From an uncultured Sphingobacteriales bacterium (GTDB lineage Bacteria > Bacteroidota > Bacteroidia > Chitinophagales > Chitinophagaceae), in contig CALMQS010000096.1 of NCBI GenBank assembly GCA_937871285.1, forward strand, positions 62,001 through 126,000: a stretch of DNA of 64,000 nucleotides, read 5' to 3'. Both the position numbers and the translations under genes were made by a program. Under the pieces are notes generated by a model. It ran no database searches and was not told the origin of the DNA. It saw nothing but the letters and a program-made list of their open reading frames with translations. Of this stretch, positions 25,627-35,444 are shown piece by piece (the first letter of the stretch is position 1; every line of letters begins with the position of its first letter).

Positions 25627-28089
25627 ATGAAAAAATACTTGCTCCTTATTATTTTTCTTACCGGCTCTCATTTGCTTGCGCTGGCTGTTCCTGTTACGGG
25701 AACAGTAAAAGACAATAAGGGAAACCTCCTTCCATTTGCTTCCGTAATAGTTAAAGGCGGCATACTGGGTACTACCGCTAATAATGAGGGAAAGTATGTG
25801 TTGAACCTTCCTGCCGGCAGCTATATACTGCAATGTATGCATGTGGGGTATAAGATGATGGAGAAGGAGGTTACGGTGCTTCAACAACCTTTGCAAATTG
25901 ATTTCACGCTTCTTTTACAGGAACTCACACTGCAGGAAATTGTAATCGGCGATGGGGTGGAAGATCCCGCCTATGAAATTATACGTCAGGCCATAAAAAA
26001 GCGATCTTTTTACAAAAACCAGGTAAATGCTTTTCAATGCCAGGTATATATCAAGGGACAGCTCAGGCTGCAGGACTATCCTGCAACGATCTTCGGACAA
26101 AAAGTTGATTTTGCCGATGGAGATACAGGGAAAAATAAAATGATCTATCTCTCCGAAACCATTGCTACCTATTCGTTTCAAAAACCCGAAAAGGAAAAGG
26201 TAGAAGTTACTTCCACCAGGGTAAGCGGCCAGGCGGAAGGTTTTGGATTCGGCAGTCCGCGATACGTTACTTTTTATGATAACAATATACAGATCAGCAA
26301 TGCGCTTAATCCGCGTGGTTTTATTTCTCCCATTGCTGAAAACGCCCTGAATTTTTACCGTTATCAATTCATGGGCAGCTTTACGGAGAACGGCAGGCTG
26401 ATCAATCATATAAAGGTTACGCCCAAACGAAGTTATGAGCCCCTGTTCAGCGGCTATATCAATATTGTTGAGGAGGAGTGGCGGATTCATAGCGTGGACC
26501 TGATGCTTACCAAAAGATCGCAGATGGAGCTGGCAGATACATTGCGTATTGAGCACCTCTATGTGCCCGTTTCCAAAGACGTATGGATGATTCACAGCCA
26601 GGTAGTATATCCCGCGGTTAAAATGTTTGGGTTTGATGCCAAAGGAAGTTTCGTAACCGTGTATTCGGATTATACGCTTGATCCGGAATTTGATAAAAAA
26701 TTTTTCAGCAATATCATTCTCGCATACGACACCGGGTCTAATAAAAAGCCGCGTGCTTACTGGGATACCGTTCGTCCGGTGCCGCTTTTGGATGATGAAC
26801 TAATGGATTACCTGAAAAAAGACAGCCTGGAGATCGTACGGCGTGACCCCCGCTACCTTGATTCTGTTGACAGGAGAAAGAACAGGTTTACTCCTGCCGG
26901 TATTTTAATTTTCGGACAAACCTTTAACCGGCAAAGCAAGAAGTCATCCTTCAGTTATCCGCCATTGATTGAAATAACGAACTTTAACACGGTGGAAGGG
27001 TTCAATATCAATTTAGGTCCAACCTATGCCAGGAATTTTACAGAAAACCGGTCTGTTTCCATTACACCCACGGTGCGTTATGGATTTACCAACCGTCACC
27101 TGAATGCCGATGTTGCCACACAATATACTTTCGGGAAATGGCGTATGAATTCGATTGCGCTTGCCGGAGGTAAAAAGGTATTCCAGATCAACAATAACAA
27201 CCCGGTAAAACCGATTGTTAATTCTTACAATACCCTGCTGTTTGGAAGCAACTATTTGAAAATTTATGAGGCGGCCTTTGCCGAAATATTATATACAAGA
27301 GGAGTGGGAGAGGGCACTACCATAAAAGCGAATATCAGCTACCAGGACAGGATGCCGCTTGAAAACACCGATGACACCTATTGGGGAAAAGCTAAAAACA
27401 TCACCCGCCGAACGCCCAACTACCCGGTGGAACTGGTTTCAGAGAACTTTCAGCGGCACCAGGCACTGGTAGCGGCATTTACGGTTAGCTACCGGCCCGG
27501 AACAAAATATATCCAGCTACCCGAGCGGAAAATTAACCTGGGTTCTAAGTATCCGATGTTTACCGTAAGCTTTGCCAAAGGCATTAACGGCTTACTGGGC
27601 AGCGATGTGGATTATGACCGCTGGAAATTTTCCGTAAAGGATGATATTAATGTAAAGCTGGCCGGCATGTTTGATTATAACATTTCAGTAGGCGGTTTTT
27701 TTAATAACCGCAGGCTGGAGATACCCGATTACCAGCATTTCAATGGTAACCGGATGCTGGTAGCAACGGAATACCTGAACAGTTTTCAGTTGGCTCCCTA
27801 TTATGCCCGCTCAACTACCGAAAGGCTGTATGCTACCTTAAATATAGAGCATCATTTCAACGGGTTCCTCACCAATAAAATACCATTCATTAAAACGCTC
27901 AACCTGCATCTTATAGGAGGCGCCAATGCGTTTGTAGTGAACAAGAATAATTATTATTATGAGGCCTTTGGTGGTATCGAAAACATACTTAAAATCCTGA
28001 GAATTGATTATGTATGGGGTTTTGGCAACCAGGGGTTCCAAACTTCCGCGGTTCGTATCGGCTTCAGGGGAGGGTTTGGTGGAAATTAA
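25627..28089 (+). CDS. DUF5686 / carboxypeptidase-like regulatory domain outer-membrane protein
   Basis: An exported protein of about 820 residues. The signal peptide is KKYLLLIIFLTGSHLLALA, so I chose the ATG at 25627 over the one at 25609. Residues about 20-105 form a CarboxypepD_reg-like beta sandwich (VTGTVKDNKGNLLPFASVIV, GSYILQCMHVGYK). The rest matches the DUF5686 pattern, with EIVIGDGVEDPAYEIIRQAI and a C-terminal half of alternating beta strands that suggests an outer-membrane barrel, ending FGNQGFQTSAVRIGFRGGFG. Function unknown; such proteins are common in Bacteroidota genomes. Confidence 0.85.
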   Translation: MKKYLLLIIFLTGSHLLALAVPVTGTVKDNKGNLLPFASVIVKGGILGTTANNEGKYVLNLPAGSYILQCMHVGYKMMEKEVTVLQQPLQIDFTLLLQELTLQEIVIGDGVEDPAYEIIRQAIKKRSFYKNQVNAFQCQVYIKGQLRLQDYPATIFGQKVDFADGDTGKNKMIYLSETIATYSFQKPEKEKVEVTSTRVSGQAEGFGFGSPRYVTFYDNNIQISNALNPRGFISPIAENALNFYRYQFMGSFTENGRLINHIKVTPKRSYEPLFSGYINIVEEEWRIHSVDLMLTKRSQMELADTLRIEHLYVPVSKDVWMIHSQVVYPAVKMFGFDAKGSFVTVYSDYTLDPEFDKKFFSNIILAYDTGSNKKPRAYWDTVRPVPLLDDELMDYLKKDSLEIVRRDPRYLDSVDRRKNRFTPAGILIFGQTFNRQSKKSSFSYPPLIEITNFNTVEGFNINLGPTYARNFTENRSVSITPTVRYGFTNRHLNADVATQYTFGKWRMNSIALAGGKKVFQINNNNPVKPIVNSYNTLLFGSNYLKIYEAAFAEILYTRGVGEGTTIKANISYQDRMPLENTDDTYWGKAKNITRRTPNYPVELVSENFQRHQALVAAFTVSYRPGTKYIQLPERKINLGSKYPMFTVSFAKGINGLLGSDVDYDRWKFSVKDDINVKLAGMFDYNISVGGFFNNRRLEIPDYQHFNGNRMLVATEYLNSFQLAPYYARSTTERLYATLNIEHHFNGFLTNKIPFIKTLNLHLIGGANAFVVNKNNYYYEAFGGIENILKILRIDYVWGFGNQGFQTSAVRIGFRGGFGGN

Positions 28090-28205
28090 TGAACAGGTAT
28101 CAGGGCAGATCATACAGGAAGGCAGGACTGTATTTTTCTTCAGTTACATTATTTATTTCGAACTTAGGTCATAACTTCATCTATTATCTTTTAAATGGAT
28201 TTATA

Positions 28206-29246
28206 ATGGTTAACGAACAGGTAAAAAAATGGGGAGAGCTGGAAGGAAAAGATGTGCTGCAGTATACGCTGGCTAATAAGAAGGGTGTAACGGTAAAAAT
28301 ATTGAACTACGGAGGCACCATCACCGATATCATAACGCCAGGCAAAACAGGTGAAAAAGGGAATGTTATATTGTGTTTCGATTCGCTGGAAGGTTATCTG
28401 CAAAAGAACAATCCTTTTTTTGGCTGCTTAGTTGGACGGTATGCCAACCGCATTGCCAACGCCCGTTTTTCGTTAAATGGCAAAGTATACCAGCTGGCGC
28501 CGAACAACAATGGCAATACCCTGCACGGGGGCATAAAAGGATTTGATAAAAAAGTGTGGGATGCCGTTTTTACCCCCGAAAGTGCTTCGCTTCAGCTCAC
28601 ATATAAGAGCCCTGATGGCGAGGAAGGTTATCCGGGCAATCTTACTGTTACTGTTGTGTATACTTTATCAGAAGAAAGTGAGCTCATCATTGATTATACA
28701 GCGGTTACGGATGCGGCCACACCCGTTAACCTTACCAATCATGCATATTTTAATTTATCGGCAGGCAGTGATGCCACTGTGCTGGATCATGAACTGATGC
28801 TGCGGTCGGGTTATTACACCACAACCAACGACAAGGTTATTCCTACGGGCGATTTGGTTCCGGTAAAAAATACCCCTTACGATTTCACTTCTCCTAAAAA
28901 GATCGGAAAGGACATTGCTGCAACGGGAAATGGTTACGACCACAACTTTGTGCTGGGTAATAATACAGGTAAGCTGCAAACCATCAGCACATTGTATCAT
29001 GCCGCCAGCGGCCGGCTTATGGAAACCGCCACCACACAGCCGGGGGTGCAATTGTATACAGGCAATTATTTAGATGGCAGCCTGCAGCACACACCCGCTA
29101 ATATACCATACCATAAGCACGCAGGTGTTTGCCTCGAAACCCAGCACTACCCCGATTCGCCCAACCAGCCTGCATTCCCCGACAGTATTTTGCGCCCGGG
29201 TGAAAAATATCACCAGATAACCGTATATAAATTCTCGGTTAAGTAA
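28206..29246 (+). CDS. galM: aldose 1-epimerase (mutarotase)
   Basis: A 346-residue enzyme that interconverts alpha and beta anomers of galactose, glucose and other aldoses. Seen are the N-terminal NYGGTITDI, FGCLVGRYANRIANA, GNTLHGGIKGFDK with a catalytic histidine, NLTNHAYFNLS with the second histidine, and the C-terminal CLETQHYPDSPNQPAFP carrying the glutamate base. I use the ATG at 28206, since the upstream extension to 28014 runs inside the DUF5686 gene and lacks family likeness. No signal peptide, so cytoplasmic. Confidence 0.93.
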   Translation: MVNEQVKKWGELEGKDVLQYTLANKKGVTVKILNYGGTITDIITPGKTGEKGNVILCFDSLEGYLQKNNPFFGCLVGRYANRIANARFSLNGKVYQLAPNNNGNTLHGGIKGFDKKVWDAVFTPESASLQLTYKSPDGEEGYPGNLTVTVVYTLSEESELIIDYTAVTDAATPVNLTNHAYFNLSAGSDATVLDHELMLRSGYYTTTNDKVIPTGDLVPVKNTPYDFTSPKKIGKDIAATGNGYDHNFVLGNNTGKLQTISTLYHAASGRLMETATTQPGVQLYTGNYLDGSLQHTPANIPYHKHAGVCLETQHYPDSPNQPAFPDSILRPGEKYHQITVYKFSVK

Positions 29247-29294
29247 GTTTGGATCATGCCGGTGAACAGGAATATTAGTTTACGGAATTTCAGC

Positions 29295-29302
29295 TAAATT
29301 TG
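29295..29302 (+). promoter_or_regulatory. putative -7 box of def
   Basis: TAAATTTGC at 29295-29303 matches TAnnTTTG and lies 35 bp before the def ATG. The -33 region has only TTAG. Confidence 0.35.
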
Positions 29303-29337
29303 CAGCCATAAAATAAGCGAATCAATAAGTAAAACCC

Positions 29338-29916
29338 ATGATTTTACCCATTATAGCATATGGCGCCCCGGTGCTGAGAACAGTGTGTAAGGATATAACG
29401 CCGGACTATCCCAAATTAGGTAAGCTGATTGAGGATATGTGGGAAACCATGTATGCATCCAGCGGGGTAGGCCTGGCAGCACCCCAGGTTAACCGCGATA
29501 TCCGCCTTTTTATTATAGACAGTACCCAGGTGTTTGCGGGTATGGATGATGGAGAGCGTAATAAATATCCGGATACGCCCGGAATTAAGCAGGTTTTTAT
29601 TAATGCCCATATTAAGGAACTGGATGGTAAGGAATGGGCATATAACGAAGGCTGCCTCAGCATTCCCAAAATACGGGAAGATATTTACCGCAATGAGGAA
29701 GTAACCATCGCGTATGTGGATGAACAATTTGAGCCCCGCACTGCAACATTTAACGGAATAACAGCTAGGGTCATCCTTCATGAATACGATCATATTGAAG
29801 GTAAATTATTCATTGATTACCTGAAACCTTTTAAGCGCAGGTTAATGAAAGGTAAGCTCGACGATATTTCGAAAGGAAAAGTGAATGTTGATTACAAAAT
29901 GTCTTTTGCAAAGTAA
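29338..29916 (+). CDS. def: peptide deformylase
   Basis: A 192-residue metal hydrolase that removes formyl groups from new proteins. All three active-site motifs are present: GVGLAAPQV, EGCLSIP (metal-binding cysteine) and HEYDH (two metal ligands and the glutamate base). The overall length is usual for type I enzymes. Its 3' end overlaps the next gene by 32 bp, so the two are probably cotranscribed, although fmt is not adjacent. Confidence 0.97.
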   Translation: MILPIIAYGAPVLRTVCKDITPDYPKLGKLIEDMWETMYASSGVGLAAPQVNRDIRLFIIDSTQVFAGMDDGERNKYPDTPGIKQVFINAHIKELDGKEWAYNEGCLSIPKIREDIYRNEEVTIAYVDEQFEPRTATFNGITARVILHEYDHIEGKLFIDYLKPFKRRLMKGKLDDISKGKVNVDYKMSFAK

Positions 29917-30862
29917 ATACCGGCATATAACGCAACTCCTGCTGTTGTTTTTTTTACTTCCCGTGTTGCTCCCTGCCCAGCAGAACGATACCGTGACGGT
30001 GGATAAAAAAGTGATTACACTGTCGGAGATCATCATCCGTAATAATATAGACATACCTTCCTTTATTGAAAGAGTAAAAAACGATACTACTTTTTACAAG
30101 GCTTTCCGCAACCTGCGTATACTGAACTTCACTTCGCTGAATGACATCCGCATGTTTGATAAAAAAGGAAAGGTGAAAGCCGCCTTATACAGCAAAACTA
30201 CGCAATGGGCCGATAAGGGCTGCCGTCATACCAGCATTGTACAGGAAGAAGTTACAGGGGATATGTATGGCAGCAACCAACAGTATAATTATTACACGCC
30301 TGAATTATATGCCAGTCTTTTCTTTGCCCCCGATACCATTTGCGGTGAAACCAATATAGTAAAAGGAACGGAGCTGAACCTGAAGGGTAAATCGGGCATG
30401 GCTAAACGTAAGGAACAATTAAAAATGCTTTTTTTTAACCCCGGCAAAGCCATACCCGGACTGCCGTTTATTGGCAGCAAAACGGCCATTTTTGAAGAAG
30501 ATATGGCGCCCCTCTACGATTATCATCTCGATCTGCAGGAACACCTTGGCGAGCTGTGCTATTTGTTTGTTATAAAAGCCAGAGCGGGATTAAAAGGAGC
30601 AAAAAAAGACCGGGTAGTGATTGATGAAATGACCACCTGGTTTAGTGTAAATACATTTGAGGTGCTGGCCAGGAATTATGCTATGAGCTATAAAGCGGGT
30701 GTATACGATTTTGAGGTGCAGCTGCAGGTGGAGATGACAAAAGCGAATGGTTACCTGGTTCCGAAGTTATTGCGCTACACGGGCAACTGGGATGTGATCT
30801 TTAAAAAAAGAGAAGATGGGGTTTTTACAGCAACACTTTTCGATTTTGAGAGAAGGGAATAG
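29885..30862 (+). CDS. hypothetical exported protein overlapping def
   Basis: A 325-residue protein whose N-terminus is a signal peptide (QLLLLFFLLPVLLPAQ, cleavage near residue 33). The rest is soluble with alternating strands, such as GELCYLFVIKARAG and a repeated use of conserved W and Y residues (WFSVNTFEVLARNYAM). I recognise no family. The start lies inside def in another frame, a 32-bp overlap that suggests translational coupling. If the start were later, the signal peptide would be lost, so this start is favoured. Confidence 0.75.
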   Translation: MLITKCLLQSKYRHITQLLLLFFLLPVLLPAQQNDTVTVDKKVITLSEIIIRNNIDIPSFIERVKNDTTFYKAFRNLRILNFTSLNDIRMFDKKGKVKAALYSKTTQWADKGCRHTSIVQEEVTGDMYGSNQQYNYYTPELYASLFFAPDTICGETNIVKGTELNLKGKSGMAKRKEQLKMLFFNPGKAIPGLPFIGSKTAIFEEDMAPLYDYHLDLQEHLGELCYLFVIKARAGLKGAKKDRVVIDEMTTWFSVNTFEVLARNYAMSYKAGVYDFEVQLQVEMTKANGYLVPKLLRYTGNWDVIFKKREDGVFTATLFDFERRE

Positions 30863-30960
30863 TGAGAAGTGAATGGTGAATGGGTAGTCTCACGGTTATC
30901 ATTTATCGTTTCACCAGGTGGAACATGAATGGTGAGAAAAGAAACGAGAGAAGTGAAAGA
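30863..30960. repeat. degenerate simple repeat (GTGAATGG type)
   Basis: Short units such as GTGAGAAGTGAATGG, GTGAATGGGTAG and GAATGGTGAGAAAAG repeat imperfectly directly after the stop of the upstream gene. Similar text occurs at 25080-25123, 38756-38860 and 40765-40795. Confidence 0.5.
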
Positions 30961-31051
30961 CACTTACTCCTTATACCCTATTCCTTACCCCTTTGATACG
31001 GCATATTATGATTAACTTAACACTACTTTTTCACTTTTTAATCGTAACAAT

Positions 31052-31960
31052 GTGTTTGCAGTAACCATACTTGGCAATAACTCGGCGCTTCCAATGCACG
31101 ACAGGCATCCCACTGCCCAGGTGGTTTATTATGATGAGCATCTGTTTTTAGTGGATTGCGGCGAAGGCACGCAAATACAAATGAACCGCTATAAGATCCG
31201 CCGTAACCGTATCCGCTATATATTCATTTCCCATTTACACGGCGATCATTATTTTGGATTACCCGGTTTGCTCACCAGTTATGGGTTAAACGGACGTACG
31301 GAAGACCTGTGGATATTTTCACCGCCGCTGCTCAGGGAAATCATTGATATACAACTGCAAGCCGCCGATACGGTTTTACCTTACTCTTTACACTTTGTTG
31401 TCATCGAAAAGGAAGGTATCTTGGTTGATGAAAAGAAGATAACGGTAAGCTGCTTTGCGGTAAATCATCGTATACCCTGCTGGGGTTTTATGTTTAAGGA
31501 AAAGAACAAACCCTTAAAGCTGGATAGCGAAAAACTGAGGAAGTATGCCATCCCTTCTTCCTTTTACCAGCGGCTTAAGGCAGGGGAAGATTATATTACT
31601 AAAGATGGGATGGTTATAAAAAAAGAGTGGCTCACCCTGCCGGTACCGCCTGTGGAAAGTTATGCCTATTGCGCGGATACGGTTTATGATGAAAGCATTG
31701 CTGAAAAATGTAAGGCCGTTGATCTTTTATATCATGAAGCCACTTACTTAGATGATCAAAAAGAAAAAGCCGCCGGCCGTATGCACTCCACCAGTGTTCA
31801 GGCTGCGGCTATTGCTTTAAAAGCCAATGCCGGCAAGCTGCTGATCGGGCATTTCAGCAGCCGCTATGAAACCTTGGATGATTTTGTTACGGAAGCCCGG
31901 GCTGTGTTTCCCAATACAGACTTAGCCATAGAAGGAGCAACGTATATCATACATAAATAA
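31052..31960 (+). CDS. rnz: ribonuclease Z
   Basis: A 302-residue metallo-beta-lactamase-fold nuclease that trims tRNA 3' trailers. The zinc motif is SHLHGDHYFGLPG (HxHxDH); FAVNHRIPCWGFMF, YHEATYLDD and LLIGHFSSRY provide the remaining metal ligands and the typical rnz segments. The start is a GTG at 31052, since the ATG two bases earlier is out of frame and stops after four codons; no in-frame ATG exists close upstream. The tRNA-Cys gene in this window already encodes CCA, so this enzyme matters mainly for tRNAs without it. Confidence 0.95.
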   Translation: MFAVTILGNNSALPMHDRHPTAQVVYYDEHLFLVDCGEGTQIQMNRYKIRRNRIRYIFISHLHGDHYFGLPGLLTSYGLNGRTEDLWIFSPPLLREIIDIQLQAADTVLPYSLHFVVIEKEGILVDEKKITVSCFAVNHRIPCWGFMFKEKNKPLKLDSEKLRKYAIPSSFYQRLKAGEDYITKDGMVIKKEWLTLPVPPVESYAYCADTVYDESIAEKCKAVDLLYHEATYLDDQKEKAAGRMHSTSVQAAAIALKANAGKLLIGHFSSRYETLDDFVTEARAVFPNTDLAIEGATYIIHK

Positions 31961-32080
31961 GGCTAAGGGTTAAAGGCATTGAATAACCTTCAATTTAAAA
32001 ATTTAATTTCAGGCAATTTTTTAGTTGGCATGATTTTCTTTTGAGTCTTAATATTATTTATTCTTAAAACCAACACTTGT

Positions 32081-32575
32081 ATGGAAAAAACACTTTTTCG
32101 TTTGCTTAAGGGTACTATGTTTGTTGCTATGGCCGGCATCTGGCTTTTTTCGTGTAAACCTAAAATAAGCGACCAGGACATAGAAGCCAAAATTCAATCC
32201 AATACCGCTTTATCACATCTTGTGGCTACCGTACAGGATGGCGTAGTTACGCTTAGCGGGGAAGCTAAAGACCAGGCCGATCAAATGGACAGTGAAGCTG
32301 CCGTTAAAAGTATAGAAGGCGTGAAGCAGGTTATCAACAATACCACCATCGCTCCGCCTCCTCCGCCCGCTCCTGTTGAAATTGCGGCAGATGATCCTTT
32401 AACGAAAGGTATTGCAGATGCGCTTAAGGATTTCCCCACGGTTAAAGCCACCGCTGCTGATGGCATCATTACCGTTACCGGCGAAACCACGGCGGCTAAC
32501 TGGAGGAAAATTAAAATGACACTGGATGGCTTAAAGCCTAAGAAAGTAGACGCCACCGCGTTAAAAATTAACTAA
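32081..32575 (+). CDS. BON-domain lipoprotein
   Basis: A 164-residue lipoprotein. The signal ends in lipobox WLFSC (cysteine at about 25). Two BON-like domains follow, about residues 32-88 (LVATVQDGVVTLSGEAKDQ) and 105-162 (VKATAADGIITVTGETTA), joined by a proline-rich linker PPPPPAPVE. BON domains are thought to contact phospholipid membranes. The gene forms a pair with the following BON/SH3 gene, 19 bp away. It probably acts in the periplasm or at the outer membrane. Confidence 0.85.
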   Translation: MEKTLFRLLKGTMFVAMAGIWLFSCKPKISDQDIEAKIQSNTALSHLVATVQDGVVTLSGEAKDQADQMDSEAAVKSIEGVKQVINNTTIAPPPPPAPVEIAADDPLTKGIADALKDFPTVKATAADGIITVTGETTAANWRKIKMTLDGLKPKKVDATALKIN

Positions 32576-32594
32576 TCTAAAAAACTAAACATAT

Positions 32595-33017
32595 ATGGCA
32601 CTACAGGATAAATACAAACAGTTAGTAGATACGGCTACCGGTTCGGGTGTGGCCAATTTGCAGGTAAGAGAGCAGGATGGCGTATTATATATTGATGGTG
32701 AAGCGCCATCGGGCAGTGTAAAGGATCAATTGTGGGATATATACGGGAAAATTGACCCCAATTTTTTATCGGGAGATGTGGTAATGAATGTAAATGTAGC
32801 AACTGCCGTGGCAGGCGCTAAGGCTAAAGTAACTACCGAAACGTCTAATCTGAATATCCGTAAAGGTCCCGGTACCGATCAGCCCATTGTTGGCAAAGCG
32901 GCGCACAATGAGCTGGTAACGCTGGTGAGTAAGGCAAACGACCAGTGGTGGCTGATTAGAACCGATGACGGGGAAGAAGGCTATGCCTATGCCCGGTATT
33001 TAACGCCGGAAGAATAG
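32595..33017 (+). CDS. BON / SH3b-domain protein
   Basis: A 140-residue protein with a BON-like N-terminal half (LQVREQDGVLYIDGEAPSG) and a C-terminal bacterial SH3 domain from about residue 78 (TSNLNIRKGPGTDQPIVGK through GYAYARYL). The two halves are seen in LysM/BON partner proteins. No signal peptide is present, which is unusual for an SH3b protein whose neighbour is a lipoprotein. It follows that gene by 19 bp and probably shares its transcript. Confidence 0.85.
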   Translation: MALQDKYKQLVDTATGSGVANLQVREQDGVLYIDGEAPSGSVKDQLWDIYGKIDPNFLSGDVVMNVNVATAVAGAKAKVTTETSNLNIRKGPGTDQPIVGKAAHNELVTLVSKANDQWWLIRTDDGEEGYAYARYLTPEE

Positions 33018-33233
33018 GAGTATAGTATATTTTCTGTATTAAGATATAAGGGGGTACTGTTTGGTATTCCCTTTTTTCGTTCTGCAAGTCCAGATACAGT
33101 ATAACCCCTTTTGTTCTATCTCCTTCGGATTTCGAATTTTAGTAACAGGCAGTATGCGGAAAATTTCTATAGTAGGCCTGCAGAACTCTTGGCGGAAAAT
33201 GGTTAACTTTGAACAAACCATTAATGTTAATAT

Positions 33234-33491
33234 ATGGGAGCGTTGCCTGCTGACAAAGAAATAAAGGAATACTGGCCTAAACTTAGTCCCGGGCAGAAAG
33301 AAGTTGTATTACAGGTAGTAAAAAGTTACATTATTACTGAAGTGCCTGTAGTTCCTGAAATCGGAACAACTTTTTCAAACTACAACAACGAACTTAAGGA
33401 AGCTGAACAGGCTATTTTGGAAGGCGAGTTTTATACCCACGATCAAATGCAGGAAAGGATTGCAGGATGGAAAAAGAAACATTCCAAATAA
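33234..33491 (+). CDS. putative antitoxin of a ParE-type pair
   Basis: An 85-residue acidic protein with helical segments (PGQKEVVLQVVKSYI and NELKEAEQAILEGEFYTHDQ) and a basic end GWKKKHSK. The composition and the pattern AEQAILEGEFYTHDQ resemble the C-terminal toxin-binding part of small antitoxins of the RelB/ParD/addiction-module type in Bacteroidota. The frame is intact, and its 3' end overlaps the start of a ParE-like reading frame that is broken. Function by context. Confidence 0.65.
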   Translation: MGALPADKEIKEYWPKLSPGQKEVVLQVVKSYIITEVPVVPEIGTTFSNYNNELKEAEQAILEGEFYTHDQMQERIAGWKKKHSK

Positions 33492-33772
33492 TTTGAGGTA
33501 AGAATGCTGAAAAACAATTATCCGGTATTTTCGAATATATCCTAAAAGATTCCTTTCAGCAGGCGGAGAAGGTGGTAGATGCCATCGTAGCCCGGGTAAA
33601 TGCTACCGCTAAGAACCCTGAAAAGTTCCCACCAGATAAGTACAAACGGCAGAATGACGGTTCTTACCGGGCTTTTACGAGGTTTCATTATCGTGTTTCC
33701 TATCGTGTTAGTAAAAACACAATATTAGTATTGCGGATACGACATACAAGCAGGAAAGTGAAGCCATATTAA
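33467..33772 (+). pseudogene. ParE/RelE-type toxin, broken by an early stop codon
   Basis: The frame starting at ATG 33467 reads MEKETFQII, then TGA at 33494-33496, then GKNAEKQLSGIFEYILKDSF and on to KYKRQNDGSYRAFTRFHYRV, ILVLRIRHTSRKVKPY, stop at 33772. In homologues this point normally reads W-S-K-N-A, so TGA stands where TGG would be. The full frame gives 101 residues, the usual ParE length, with the closing RIRHTSRKP-like motif of the family. A GTG at 33572 could restart but would omit the first third. The toxin is probably dead; UGA read-through or a sequencing error are alternatives. Confidence 0.65.
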
Positions 33773-34025
33773 GGTGCACAGCCCTGATGAAGATCCCCTT
33801 GTGCCATTTTAATCACCAATTGAAGAAGCCTTGATCCGCTGCTGTCTGGTCTTATAGAAAAAGGTTATTTTGATCCATAGTCTGGCTCTGAAAACTCCGT
33901 TCGACATAAGGGGAGTGAAGACATCATGAGCCGGAATTGCTAAAGATTTAAATTTAAACCGGATAAATCCTGATTATCTGGCTATAATTTAAGAAATTTG
34001 CGGTTCTCTTTTAAACTCGTAAAAA

Positions 34026-35444
34026 ATGAGCAGTAAACCGGCAACATTATTTGATAAAGTGTGGGATTCCCATGTGGTAAGAAAAATTGAGGATGGACCC
34101 GATGTGTTTTTTATTGACCGTCATTTTATTCATGAAGTAACCAGCCCGGTGGCCTTTTTGGGTTTGGAGCAAAGAGGGTTAACGGTAATGTTCCCCGGTA
34201 AAACATTCGCTACCGCCGATCATAACACGCCTACCATTAACCAGCACCTGCCCGTGCAGGATCCGCTTTCGGCCAACCAGTTAAAAGCGCTGGAAACCAA
34301 TTCCGGCAAATACGGCATTTCGCATTGGGGACTCGGTAATCCCAAAAATGGTATAGTGCATGTGGTGGGTCCTGAAAACGGTATTACCCAGCCGGGCATG
34401 ACCGTTGTTTGCGGCGATTCGCATACTTCCACCCATGGCGCTTTTGGCGCTATTGCTTTCGGCATCGGTACCTCCGAAGTAGAAATGGTGCTGTCTTCCC
34501 AATGTATTATGCAGCCTAAGCCAAAGAAAATGCGTATCAGCGTTAACGGCAGGCTGGGGAAGGCCGTTACGCCCAAAGATGTAGTGCTCTATATTATTTC
34601 AAAGCTAACGGCCGCAGGCGCTACCGGTTATTTTGTTGAATATGCCGGGGACGTTTTTGAACAAATGAGCATGGAAGGCCGGATGACGGTATGCAACATG
34701 AGTATTGAAATGGGGGCAAGAGGCGGAATAATAGCGCCGGACGAAACAACATTCGCCTATATTAAAGGAAAAGATAAGGCGCCTAAAGGGGAAGCCTGGG
34801 ATACGGCCCTGGCTTACTGGAAAACGTTGAAAACGGATGATGACGCCAGCTTCGACAGGGAATATCATTTTGATGCTTCAGATATAGAGCCTATGATCAC
34901 TTTTGGCACTAACCCGGGTATGGGCATGGGTATCAGCAACCGCATTCCCGTATCGGAAGAAGCTGGAAGCGGAAAATCGAGCTATGAAAAATCGCTCGAT
35001 TATATGGGATTCCGGGAAGAAGAATCTATGCTCGGTAAAAAGGTAGATTATGTTTTTATAGGCAGTTGCACCAATGGCCGTATCGAAGACTTTCGCGCAT
35101 TTGCTTCCATTATAAAAGGCCGGAAAAAAGCGGATCATGTTACCGCATGGATCGTTCCGGGCTCACACGTAGTAGAGCAGCAGATAAAAGAAGAAGGCAT
35201 TCTGGATCTTTTATTAGATGCGGGATTTCAGCTGCGCCAGCCCGGTTGTTCGGCATGCCTGGCAATGAACGATGATAAAATTCCTGCCGGTAAATACGCA
35301 GTAAGCACCAGCAACCGGAACTTTGAAGGCAGGCAGGGCCCCGGCGCCAGAACAATGCTGGCCAGTCCGTTGGTAGCAGCAGCGGCAGCAGTTACGGGGG
35401 TGGTTACAGACCCAAGAGAATTGATTGCTGAGGAGAAGGTGTGA
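34026..35444 (+). CDS. leuC: 3-isopropylmalate dehydratase large subunit
   Basis: A 472-residue aconitase-fold subunit that carries the [4Fe-4S] cluster and isomerises 2- to 3-isopropylmalate in leucine synthesis. Cluster cysteines are seen in [11 protein letters not shown] and in [35 protein letters not shown] and [20 protein letters not shown] are signature segments. It opens the operon; leuD follows after a 73-bp spacer filled with GGTATAAGG-type simple repeat. No leader peptide or T-box was found upstream. Confidence 0.97.
   Translation: MSSKPATLFDKVWDSHVVRKIEDGPDVFFIDRHFIHEVTSPVAFLGLEQRGLTVMFPGKTFATADHNTPTINQHLPVQDPLSANQLKALETNSGKYGISHWGLGNPKNGIVHVVGPENGITQPGMTVVCGDSHTSTHGAFGAIAFGIGTSEVEMVLSSQCIMQPKPKKMRISVNGRLGKAVTPKDVVLYIISKLTAAGATGYFVEYAGDVFEQMSMEGRMTVCNMSIEMGARGGIIAPDETTFAYIKGKDKAPKGEAWDTALAYWKTLKTDDDASFDREYHFDASDIEPMITFGTNPGMGMGISNRIPVSEEAGSGKSSYEKSLDYMGFREEESMLGKKVDYVFIGSCTNGRIEDFRAFASIIKGRKKADHVTAWIVPGSHVVEQQIKEEGILDLLLDAGFQLRQPGCSACLAMNDDKIPAGKYAVSTSNRNFEGRQGPGARTMLASPLVAAAAAVTGVVTDPRELIAEEKV

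Noticed and set aside
28014..28205. Upstream extension of galM
   Set aside because: It runs in another frame inside the DUF5686 gene and does not resemble mutarotases.
33773..34025. Possible leucine attenuator or T-box before leuC
   Set aside because: No run of Leu codons, T-box consensus or antiterminator hairpin is seen; one short open end (LLSGLIEKGYFDP) is likely chance.
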